DNA of 5,933 nucleotides. Origin: DASXBA01 sp036406475. GTDB lineage: Bacteria; Actinomycetota; Thermoleophilia; Solirubrobacterales; Thermoleophilaceae. Every line of letters starts with the position of its first letter. The first letter of the stretch is position 1. The stretch covers positions 1-5,933 of the forward strand of contig DASXBA010000010.1 in assembly GCA_036406475.1 (NCBI GenBank), read 5' to 3'. Below the pieces are notes generated by a model. That model had not been told where the DNA came from. It saw only the letters and a program-made list of their open reading frames with translations, and did no database searches. Made by a program: the position numbers and the translations under genes. This document shows, one piece after another, positions 1 to 5,399 of the stretch.

Positions 1-852
1 CACCGTGGTCAGCTCCGCGAAGCCCCGCCGCGCGTACTCGGAGAACGTCACGCCGGATCCGCGAACGACCGGGGCGTTGCCGAAGAGGTAGCTGAGCTGG
101 AGCAGGAGGAACGTGGTGAACACGGCGCCGACCGCGCCGAGGATGATCAGGCGCTCGGTGTCCGGGAGCCGGGGCGTCGGGCCCGGCTCCGGCGGGGCCG
201 AGCCACCGCCATCGCGGTGCAGGACGAGGCCACACCCTCCCAGGGCCAGGACGAAGAGGACGCCGAAGAACACGAGCCGGGGCACGAATGCCAGGCGGGC
301 CAGCGCATCGGCCAGGTCGTCCCGCAGCGTGGCGAGCACCGGATCCGCGTTTGCGAGCATCAGGATGAAGAGACCGGCGACCGGCAGGGCCAGGAGCACA
401 CCGCGGAGGAGCGGCCGGTGCCGCGGCGTCGCGACGAGCCCGACGAGCTCGAACGCTCGTCGGATCGCTTCTCCGGCCGCGACGAGCGGCGCGACGACGG
501 GCACCCACAGCAGGAACGGGGCGGTCAGCGCCGTCCACCCCGGGGTGTCGGCCAGAAGGACCGCGATCCCCAGGAGCACTGCCACGCTGCCCGCGATGAC
601 GGCATGAAAGGGCGGAGCGGCGGTCAGGGCGGTGGCGAGGCCGAAGCCCGTCGCGAGCCCGAGCGGGACGAGGAGCGGCCCCCGGGTTGGCGCAGCCGTC
701 ACCCGGGCGCAGAGCAGGATGCCTCCGGCGGCGGCCACCGTCCAGATGCCCCAGTTGAGCCCGGGCGCGGCATCGAAGAGCAGGCCGGTGCCGATCGCGG
801 CCACCGTGCCGGCGACGCACCAGAGGAGCAGCGGGCGGGCCACGGCGCTCAT
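1..852 (-). CDS. DUF4173/DUF4153-type integral membrane protein (3' end cut off by window edge)
   Basis: The gene is open from its ATG (852-850) to position 1 with no stop, giving 284 residues of an incomplete protein. It is strongly hydrophobic, with likely membrane segments near residues 8-26, 34-50, 59-78, 84-101, 108-126, 150-167, 188-210 and 235-257. After a Pro/Gly-rich loop (about 214-230), residues 251-281 carry LQLSYLFG followed by SEYARRGFAEL. This is the signature I associate with DUF4173 (LQxxYLFGG ... YAEYARRGFFEL). Its function is unknown. I expect a cytoplasmic-membrane protein with more helices beyond the window. The start is set by an ATGA overlap with the uppS stop (849-852), so it is probably translationally coupled. 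No strong Shine-Dalgarno is visible. I am confident it is a real membrane gene and fairly confident of the family. Confidence 0.85.
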   Translation of the reverse strand, partial: MSAVARPLLLWCVAGTVAAIGTGLLFDAAPGLNWGIWTVAAAGGILLCARVTAAPTRGPLLVPLGLATGFGLATALTAAPPFHAVIAGSVAVLLGIAVLLADTPGWTALTAPFLLWVPVVAPLVAAGEAIRRAFELVGLVATPRHRPLLRGVLLALPVAGLFILMLANADPVLATLRDDLADALARLAFVPRLVFFGVLFVLALGGCGLVLHRDGGGSAPPEPGPTPRLPDTERLIILGAVGAVFTTFLLLQLSYLFGNAPVVRGSGVTFSEYARRGFAELTTV

Positions 853-1550
853 CGGCCCGCCGTCTGCGGCAGGCCGCCGAAGCGGCGGTCCCGACCGCGG
901 AACTCGGTGACCGCCGCCGCGAGGTCCTCTCCGCGGAACTCGGGCCACATGCGGGTCGTGAAGAAGAGCTCGGCGTACGCGCTCTCCCAGAGGAGGAAGT
1001 CACTGAGGCGCTGCTCACCTCCGGTGCGGATCAGCAGGTCCACGTCGGGCGCCGGCGCGCCCCGAGATCCGCCGAGGCGGGCCGCGAAGCCGTCCCGCGT
1101 GGCATCGCCGAGCCCGCCGAGGCGGGCCGCCGTGAGGATCGCGTCGCGCGAGGAGTAGTCGATCGCGACGCGAAGGTGCAGGCGCCGTCCCCGGGCGGTG
1201 AGCGTCTCGGCGGCCGAGATGGCCGATACCACCTGGGGCGACAGCCGATCCCGACGCCCGATCACGGACAGGCGGACGTCGCGAAGCTCGAGCGGCCGGG
1301 CCTCCTCTCGCAGGAACCGCTCGAACAGCTCCATCAGCATCCGCACCTCGTCCTCGGGCCGGACCCAGTTGTCCGACGAGAAGGCGAACAAGCTCAGGGT
1401 CCCGATCCCGAGATCCGGGGCCGCCTCGACGACGCGCCGAATCGCGTCCACGCCCGCGTGGTGGCCGGCCGAGCGCGGGCACCCGCGGCGCAGCGCCCAT
1501 CGCCCGTTGCCGTCCATGATGATGGCCACGTGTAGTGAAGTACTTTTCAT
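849..1550 (-). CDS. uppS: cis-prenyltransferase, UppS family (undecaprenyl/polyprenyl diphosphate synthase), probably an accessory paralogue
   Basis: The 233-residue protein should condense isopentenyl diphosphate onto an allylic diphosphate with Z geometry, making a polyprenyl carrier lipid precursor at the cytoplasmic face. Visible motifs: HVAIIMDGNGRWA (7-19, catalytic/Mg-binding Asp13), AGHHAG (28-33), FAFSSDNWVRP (55-65), DLLIRTGGEQRLS (171-183), FLLWESAYAEL (185-195, Glu194) and the terminal RRFGGL (222-227). It is slightly shorter than E. coli UppS (about 253). Departures from housekeeping enzymes are FSSDNW instead of FS(S/T)ENW, AIDYSSRDAI (129-138) instead of the NYGGRWDI-type motif, and SDFLLWE instead of SNFLLWQ. 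I chose ATG at 1550 because GAGGAGA (1558-1564) lies 7 nt upstream. A TTG at 1568 lies upstream of that site and is unlikely. The product chain length cannot be read from the sequence. Neighbours suggest a regulated, non-housekeeping copy. Confidence 0.93.
   Translation of the reverse strand: MKSTSLHVAIIMDGNGRWALRRGCPRSAGHHAGVDAIRRVVEAAPDLGIGTLSLFAFSSDNWVRPEDEVRMLMELFERFLREEARPLELRDVRLSVIGRRDRLSPQVVSAISAAETLTARGRRLHLRVAIDYSSRDAILTAARLGGLGDATRDGFAARLGGSRGAPAPDVDLLIRTGGEQRLSDFLLWESAYAELFFTTRMWPEFRGEDLAAAVTEFRGRDRRFGGLPQTAGR
1538..1546. repeat. AAGTACTTT copy 1 (contains palindrome AAGTACTT), at the uppS start
   Basis: This palindromic 8-mer AAGTACTT with one extra T matches the copy at 2629-2637. 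It overlaps codons 2-5 of uppS, just downstream of the ribosome binding site. A regulator bound here could affect transcription from a promoter near the 5' end of uppS. Part of the motif encodes Lys-Ser-Thr of uppS, so coding constraint alone might explain it. Confidence 0.4.
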
Positions 1551-1557
1551 TTCAAAG

Positions 1558-1564
1558 TCTCCTC
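1558..1564 (-). promoter_or_regulatory. Shine-Dalgarno site of uppS
   Basis: On the minus strand GAGGAGA precedes the ATG at 1550 by 7 nt. This favours that ATG over the in-frame TTG at 1568, whose use would place the ribosome binding site inside the coding region. Confidence 0.8.
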
Positions 1565-1566
1565 GC

Positions 1567-1599
1567 AAAAAAAATCGCGTCGGCGTCAGCGCCGGAGCG
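1567..1599 (-). terminator. weak hairpin plus T8 tract between regulator and uppS (possible attenuator)
   Basis: Read on the minus strand, a GGCG/CGCC stem with a CTGA loop (1582-1593) can be extended by a CGC/GCG pair across a small internal loop (out to 1577-1599). It is followed by eight uninterrupted T's (1574-1567). The loop contains the stop codon of the regulator gene. The stem is short, so full termination is doubtful. A partial terminator that lowers uppS expression relative to the regulator is possible. It could also be chance, although an A/T run of eight is conspicuous in this GC-rich context. Confidence 0.35.
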
Positions 1600-1990
1600 T
1601 GTCCTGCGTGGTGCGGATCAGGGCTTCCATGTGGGCCAGATATCGCGTGAGCTCGCGACGGCCCACCGGGGTGAGTCGATACTCGGTCCGCGGCCGCCGG
1701 CCGTCGAACGTCTTGGTGCAGGTGATGTAGTCGGCTTCCTCGAGCTTTCGGGCGTGCACGCTCAGGTTGCCGTCGGTCGTTTCCAGCAGAGCCTTGATCT
1801 CGTTGAACGTGAGCGACTCGGCGGCCGCGAGCGCGCTCACGATGCCGAGGCGGATCCGGTGATGGATGAGGTTGTCGAGGCTCGTCGAGGTACGACCGCC
1901 AGCCGCCCGAGGCGACGGGCCGCGAGGGGCTGGGCTCTTGGGCGCCGAGGACTCCGCCCGCTGCCGACGCGCCGCGCTCGAGTCAGCCAC
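1586..1990 (-). CDS. winged-helix DNA-binding transcriptional regulator (HTH_34/MarR-ArsR-like)
   Basis: The 134-residue protein has an Ala/Ser/Pro/Arg-rich, probably disordered N-terminus (1-36), then a compact winged helix. Helix 1 lies about 38-56 (LDNLIHHRIRLGIVSAL). Helices 2-3 lie about 59-86, with the recognition-helix motif TTDGNLSVHARKLEEA (71-86). The beta-wing lies about 87-107 (ITCTKTFDGRRPRTEYRLT), and a C-terminal helix with HMEALI (120-125) is probably for dimerisation. This matches the winged-helix family (PF13601-like) usually annotated as ArsR/MarR-like regulator; no metal-binding Cys cluster is present. The GTG start is supported by GGAGG (1998-2002), 7 nt upstream. It overlaps the upstream membrane-protein gene by 8 bp, so the two are probably co-translated and may work together. 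It is a plausible autoregulator of the four-gene unit through the AAGTACTTT sites. The ligand is unknown. Confidence 0.92.
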   Translation of the reverse strand: MADSSAARRQRAESSAPKSPAPRGPSPRAAGGRTSTSLDNLIHHRIRLGIVSALAAAESLTFNEIKALLETTDGNLSVHARKLEEADYITCTKTFDGRRPRTEYRLTPVGRRELTRYLAHMEALIRTTQDTLRR

Positions 1991-2594
1991 CGTGCTTCCT
2001 CCCCACGATCAGCCCGAAGGCGACGTGCAGTCCTCCGAACCCGCCGATGAGGAGCCAGTTGCCCCACGCGAGGGGCAGGAGCAGACCCACCGCGCCGAGG
2101 AGCATGAAGGCGCTGCCGATGAGCGGCACGACCCGCACCGACCAGGCGCCGGCCGCGACCAGCCCGGCTCCGTACAGCAAGAGCCACGTCCCGGGCATCA
2201 GGTCGAAGTATTCGCCTCGCTGCAGGGCGCCCGTGAGGAGGGCGCCCGAGAGGACCGCCGGCGCCAGGCTCAGGGCGAACTTCCTGGCCGGACCCGGGAT
2301 CAGCGACTCACGCGCGGCGCGAGTCTTCCGGGCGGTCGAGAGCGCGCCGATCAGCGCCGCGACGCCCGCGGCGGCCAGCCACGTCGCGAGCCAGCCCGGG
2401 CGCGTGGACTGCCGCGCCGCCACGAGCCCGCACGCGGTCGCGACGCCGCCGATCAGGATCAGGCCCCAGCCGGAGAACGCGGAGAACGCGGCGGCGTTCG
2501 CCATGGTCGCCCGGATGAACCGGAGATCGGCCATCGCCCGCGCATGGAGGGCGGACGACTCGGCGATCGGCTCGTTGCCGGCGCTGGAGGGCAT
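1983..2594 (-). CDS. conserved hypothetical six-helix membrane protein paired with the winged-helix regulator
   Basis: Counted from ATG 2594, the protein has 203 residues. A soluble N-terminus (1-41) includes the amphipathic stretch ADLRFIRATMANAAAFSAF (22-40). Six likely membrane helices follow near 43-60, 68-86, 106-124, 133-151, 155-173 and 178-198, ending in RKHGG. I recognise the LRFIRxTMxxAxxFxAxxGWG motif as typical of uncharacterised membrane proteins encoded next to winged-helix regulators. No enzymatic motif is visible. A role as membrane partner or sensor for the regulator is inference. The frame is open back to a TTG at 2630, but that TTG coincides with a TTGACA promoter box, so ATG 2594 is the better start. 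No Shine-Dalgarno precedes it, so the message may be leaderless. A later ATG (2534) is also possible. Confidence 0.8.
   Translation of the reverse strand: MPSSAGNEPIAESSALHARAMADLRFIRATMANAAAFSAFSGWGLILIGGVATACGLVAARQSTRPGWLATWLAAAGVAALIGALSTARKTRAARESLIPGPARKFALSLAPAVLSGALLTGALQRGEYFDLMPGTWLLLYGAGLVAAGAWSVRVVPLIGSAFMLLGAVGLLLPLAWGNWLLIGGFGGLHVAFGLIVGRKHGG
1998..2002 (-). promoter_or_regulatory. Shine-Dalgarno site deciding the GTG start of the regulator
   Basis: GGAGG (within GGGGAGGAAG) on the minus strand lies 7 nt before GTG at 1990, inside the 3' end of the membrane-protein gene. No ATG start occurs nearby in this frame, so the strong site decides the start. Confidence 0.75.
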
Positions 2595-2601
2595 CAAGCC
2601 A

Positions 2602-2630
2602 TGAGTAGCGCCGCTGGTTCTATATGTCAA
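2602..2630 (-). promoter_or_regulatory. candidate promoter of the membrane protein-regulator-uppS-DUF4173 unit
   Basis: On the minus strand, a perfect TTGACA (2630-2625) is followed after 17 nt by TACTCA (2607-2602), a modest -10 match. Transcription would then begin around 2595, at or next to the ATG at 2594, giving a leaderless message. An alternative -10 is TATAGA (2624-2619), but its upstream -35 is poor. The TTGACA box shares bases with the AAGTACTTT repeat, so a protein bound at the repeat would block this promoter. Confidence 0.5.
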
Positions 2631-2637
2631 GTACTTT
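2629..2637. repeat. AAGTACTTT copy 2, overlapping the -35 box; candidate operator
   Basis: The second and only other AAGTACTTT copy in the window begins at the edge of the TTGACA -35 box. It is flanked by an imperfect inverted repeat, CTATGT (2646-2641 on minus) against ACATATAG (2627-2620 on minus). The AT-rich island stands out from the surrounding high-GC sequence. It is a likely binding site for the winged-helix regulator, by inference from position only. Confidence 0.5.
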
Positions 2638-2662
2638 GTAACATAGAGCCACGGGCCGGCCG

Positions 2663-2671
2663 TGCTAGGCT
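2663..2671 (+). promoter_or_regulatory. candidate extended -10 promoter of the sulfatase gene
   Basis: TGCTAGGCT (extended TG, then TAGGCT at 2666-2671) lies 6 nt before the GTG at 2678. This is the spacing expected if transcription starts at the first base of the start codon. No good -35 is visible 16-18 nt upstream (2642-2648 is AT-richer but not TTGACA-like). No Shine-Dalgarno is present in the short gap, which agrees with a leaderless transcript. Confidence 0.45.
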
Positions 2672-2677
2672 GCCGGC

Positions 2678-4063
2678 GTGCCTTCCGGGGTCGAGCGCCC
2701 GAACCTCCTCGTCATCCTGATCGACGACCTGCGCTTCGACGAGTTCGGGGCGGGCGGGCACCCGTACATGCTGACGCCTCACATCGATCGGCTCGCCCGC
2801 GAGGGCGCGATGTGCCTCAACGCCTTTCACACCACGCCGCTCTGCTCGCCCAACCGCGCGTCGATCGTGACCGGCCAGTACGCGAGCCGCCACGGCATCA
2901 TCGACAACGTGGCGCGCGATGCGGCCAGCCACCGGCTGCCGAACTACCACGCGGAGCTGCAGCGCCTCGGCTACGAGACCGCGCACGTCGGCAAGTGGCA
3001 CATGGGCAACGACGGCTCGCCGCGCCCGGGTTACGACCGCTGGGTGAGCTTCGACGGACACGGCCGGCTCGTCGATCCGGAGCTGAACGTCGACGGCCAG
3101 CGCCGCGCGACACGCGGGTACGTGACCGACGTCCTGAACGCGGAGGCGCTCGCGTTCGTGGAGAAGCCGCGCGCGAAGCCGTGGAGTCTCTTCTTCGCCC
3201 ACAAGGCGGTGCATCCGGACGCGCACCAGGCCGCCGACGGCACGCTCGACTTGAGCCTCGGCGGCTACAAGCCCGCCGAGCGCCACCGGGATCTCTACCG
3301 CGGCCGCGTGTTCCCGCCCCGGCCCAATGTGCTCCCGCCCGCGGAGGTGGTGCGGGCGAAGCCGGCCTGGACGGAGGCCTTCCGGCTCAAGGCGACCGAC
3401 CGCGCCCAGGCGGTGCTGGCCGCGATCCACGCGGGCACGCAGGAGGAGATCCGGCTGCGGGCCGCGATGATGGCCTCGGTCGACGAGGGGGTCGGGATGC
3501 TGCTCGACGCGCTCGAGCGGACCGGGCAGCTCGACCGCACCTGCATCGTCTTCCTCGGCGACAACGGCTACTTCTTCGGCGAGCACGCGCTCGGCCCCGA
3601 GCGGCGGTTCGCCTACGAGGAAGGGATCCGATCGCCGTTCCTCGTGCGCGACCCGGCCCGGGTGCCCGCGGGGAGCCGGCCGGACGGGCTGGTGCTCGCG
3701 CTCGACATCGCGCCCACCATGATCGACCTGGCCGGCGGGACGCCGGGGCCGCACGTCCAGGGCCGCTCGCTCGTTCCGCTGCTGGGCGGCCGGCGTCCGT
3801 CCGACTGGCGCACGTCGTTCCTCGTCGAGTACTGGAGCGAGAACGCGATGCCCTGGCTGGTGGGGATGACCTACAAGGCGGTGCGGACCGAGCGGGCCAA
3901 GCTGATCCACTGGATCAACCGGGACGGGGTCGACGAGCTCTACGACCTCGCGGCGGATCCCTACGAGCTCGTCAACCTCATCGACGATCCCGCCCACGCC
4001 CGCGAGCGGGCCGACCTGCACCGGGAGCTCGCCCGGCTCGTGGTGGAGGCGATCGGGCTCTGA
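2678..4063 (+). CDS. type I (formylglycine) sulfatase, arylsulfatase/choline-sulfatase-like, apparently cytoplasmic
   Basis: This is a 461-residue sulfate ester hydrolase. The N-terminal RPNLLVILIDDLR (7-19) carries the metal-binding Asp16-Asp17. The signature LCSPNRASIVTG (55-66) has Cys56, which a formylglycine-generating enzyme would convert to the catalytic residue, with Pro58 and Arg60. HVGKWHMG (103-110) supplies Lys106 and His108, and AHKAVH (174-179) supplies Lys176 and His179. FLGDNG (292-297) supplies Asp295 and Asn296. GEHALGPERR (301-310) has Glu/Arg where many relatives have DKR or HKR, which I recognise as a subfamily variant. The C-terminus has the usual ELYDLAADPYELVNL (about 423-437). 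There is no signal peptide: the first hydrophobic strand is core beta-sheet. The substrate cannot be named. Length is typical. The gene is divergent from the membrane/regulator unit and converges on the methyltransferase fusion. The start is GTG 2678, with no good alternative before the first motif. Confidence 0.95.
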   Translation: MPSGVERPNLLVILIDDLRFDEFGAGGHPYMLTPHIDRLAREGAMCLNAFHTTPLCSPNRASIVTGQYASRHGIIDNVARDAASHRLPNYHAELQRLGYETAHVGKWHMGNDGSPRPGYDRWVSFDGHGRLVDPELNVDGQRRATRGYVTDVLNAEALAFVEKPRAKPWSLFFAHKAVHPDAHQAADGTLDLSLGGYKPAERHRDLYRGRVFPPRPNVLPPAEVVRAKPAWTEAFRLKATDRAQAVLAAIHAGTQEEIRLRAAMMASVDEGVGMLLDALERTGQLDRTCIVFLGDNGYFFGEHALGPERRFAYEEGIRSPFLVRDPARVPAGSRPDGLVLALDIAPTMIDLAGGTPGPHVQGRSLVPLLGGRRPSDWRTSFLVEYWSENAMPWLVGMTYKAVRTERAKLIHWINRDGVDELYDLAADPYELVNLIDDPAHARERADLHRELARLVVEAIGL

Positions 4064-4092
4064 GCCGTCAGCGGCTGGCCGGTGCCGGCTAG
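4063..4092. terminator. GC-rich hairpins in the convergent gap (possible bidirectional terminator)
   Basis: Between the convergent stops, AGCCG/CGGCT with a TCAG loop (4063-4076) is followed by CTGGCCGG-TG-CCGGCTAG (4075-4092, one G.T pair, tight loop). They share two bases, so only one can fully form at a time. Neither strand has a T tract afterwards, so Rho-independent termination is uncertain. Confidence 0.35.
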
Positions 4093-4099
4093 CGCGCCG

Positions 4100-5386
4100 C
4101 TACTTCACGCGCTTGAGGAAGCCCTTGGGGTTCCACGTGATGAGGAAGTCCTCGTGGCCGCGCTCGATCGCGAATCGACCGTTCTCGGCGACGAACGCCT
4201 CCACCGCTTCGTAGGGGCCGGGGCGGGGGCCCTCGTCCAGGCCGTGATGGCAGATGCCGTCCTCGACGATGAAATACCCGCCGGGCTTGATCAGCGGACT
4301 GTAGGTGCGCAGGACGTTGAGGGTGTTCTCGTAGGTGTGGGAGCTGTCCTCGATCACCATCACGTCGTCGGCCGGGCGTATGGCCTGCCGGACGTTCGGG
4401 AATTGGCGACAGGCGTCCCCTTCGAGGAGAGAGATCCGGGGGTGTCGCCGCACGCGGTCCGGCACGGAGGCGTGGTCGATGTCGATGCCGATGATGCGGC
4501 CGCGCCCCACGAGGTCGCAGAGATTGGCGAGCGCCAGGGTGCTGCCGCCGAAGCGGTTGCCGATCTCGACGATGACGTCCGGCTGGTGCTGGAAGATCAG
4601 CTCCTGGTAGACCCAGAGATCCAACGGATTCTTCTGTGTCGGGACCCCCAGGTAGCTCGTCCGGCCGAGGATGCGGCTCTGCATCACCTTGAGCACGTGA
4701 TCGAGGCGTAGGGTGCTCGCGTCCTCCACGTATCTCGCCGGCGGAGCCGCCGAGGGGGCGGCCGACGCGGAGCCGACGGGAGCGGTCGCGCGCCGGCGGC
4801 CCGATCCGAGCGAGCGCAGGATGGCCGAGACCGTGTCGTGGACCCGCTGGCCCACGCGGGGGCGCGGGCTCGCCTTCCGGAACACGCCCACGGTGTCGCC
4901 CCACTGCGCGCTGTCGATATCCGCGTCGGGGGCCCAATCCGTCGTGACGTCCAGCATCTCGACGCCGCCGTACTTGGCGAGGGCGCGATAGCCATCCGGA
5001 TAGAACCGCCAGCAATCGACGGGGTAGCGATGCTCGGGCCCCCGAGAGGGGGCGATCAGGAAGATGAGTCCTCCCGGCTTCAACACGCGCACCATCTCCA
5101 GCCACAACAGCCAGAAGTATTCGACGTGCTCGAAGGCCTGGCCGGACACGATCACGTCGACCGCACCGGACGCGAGGGGCAGCTCGTAGGGCGAGGGCAG
5201 CACCAGATCGACGTTCGGGCCGGCGGCCAGATCGACTCCCGTGTAGCGCCATCCCCTCCGCGCGAAGAGCGCCCGGTAGCTCCCGTTGACGTCGCTGCTG
5301 CCGATGTCGAGGATCTCGAGGCTCCTGAATCGGGGCAGATGACGGCGGACCAGGCCGGCCATGTGGTCGTGAGAGGTCTTGTGCAT
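4100..5386 (-). CDS. didomain protein: class I SAM methyltransferase fused to CmcI-like (cephalosporin hydroxylase/rhamnosyl O-methyltransferase) domain
   Basis: The protein has 428 residues. Domain 1 (about 10-170) is a Methyltransf_11-like fold: motif I ILDIGSSDVNG (25-35), acidic Asp52 after the second strand (YTGVD), SPYELPL (65-71), then FEHVEYFW (85-92) and RVLKPGGLIFLIAPS (100-114). A low-complexity Arg/Ala/Ser/Pro linker spans about 172-218. Domain 2 (about 219-428) resembles CmcI (PF04989): YLGVPTQKNPLDLWVYQEL (245-263), PDVIVEIGNRFGGST (269-283), IIGIDID (298-304), IEDSSHTYENTL (345-356) and IKPGGYFIVEDG (366-377). Relatives of domain 2 methylate sugars or are metal-dependent methyltransferases despite the hydroxylase name. 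Both domains look intact. The substrate is probably a glycan or glycolipid, by context. ATG 5386 has GAGGA at only 3 nt spacing; Met9 (5362) is an alternative with no visible site. It lies 13 bp after the upstream gene. Confidence 0.9.
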   Translation of the reverse strand: MHKTSHDHMAGLVRRHLPRFRSLEILDIGSSDVNGSYRALFARRGWRYTGVDLAAGPNVDLVLPSPYELPLASGAVDVIVSGQAFEHVEYFWLLWLEMVRVLKPGGLIFLIAPSRGPEHRYPVDCWRFYPDGYRALAKYGGVEMLDVTTDWAPDADIDSAQWGDTVGVFRKASPRPRVGQRVHDTVSAILRSLGSGRRRATAPVGSASAAPSAAPPARYVEDASTLRLDHVLKVMQSRILGRTSYLGVPTQKNPLDLWVYQELIFQHQPDVIVEIGNRFGGSTLALANLCDLVGRGRIIGIDIDHASVPDRVRRHPRISLLEGDACRQFPNVRQAIRPADDVMVIEDSSHTYENTLNVLRTYSPLIKPGGYFIVEDGICHHGLDEGPRPGPYEAVEAFVAENGRFAIERGHEDFLITWNPKGFLKRVK

Positions 5387-5399
5387 GAATCCTCGGCGG

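Noticed and set aside
217..1158. 313-codon plus-strand open frame opposite the DUF4173 gene and uppS
   Set aside because: Its product is a Glu/Arg/Gly/Pro-rich low-complexity shadow with no family resemblance. The opposite strand encodes hydrophobic helices and all the cis-prenyltransferase motifs.
2470..2488. Tandem GGAGAACGC repeat
   Set aside because: Only two 9-bp units within the coding region of the membrane protein (AFSAFS). It has no sign of function beyond coding.
1866..2720. 284-codon plus-strand open frame opposite the regulator and membrane protein
   Set aside because: Composition is that of a shadow (Arg, Glu, Gln, Pro). It runs through the divergent promoter region and overlaps the sulfatase start in another frame.
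2627..4021. 464-codon open frame on the minus strand, antisense to the sulfatase
   Set aside because: It is Arg/Val/His/Pro-rich with no recognisable domain. It mirrors the sulfatase frame, whose motifs are all intact. Long antisense frames are expected in GC-rich DNA.
2662..4092. 476-codon plus-strand open frame overlapping the sulfatase in another frame
   Set aside because: Arg/Ala/Pro-rich translation with no motif. The sulfatase frame explains the same DNA fully.
4089..5252. 387-codon minus-strand open frame overlapping the methyltransferase fusion in another frame
   Set aside because: Arg/Gly/Pro-rich shadow without domains, while the 4100-5386 frame contains two recognisable folds.
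5387..5399. Promoter between the two right-hand genes
   Set aside because: The gap is 13 bp and holds only part of a ribosome binding site. Co-transcription is simpler.
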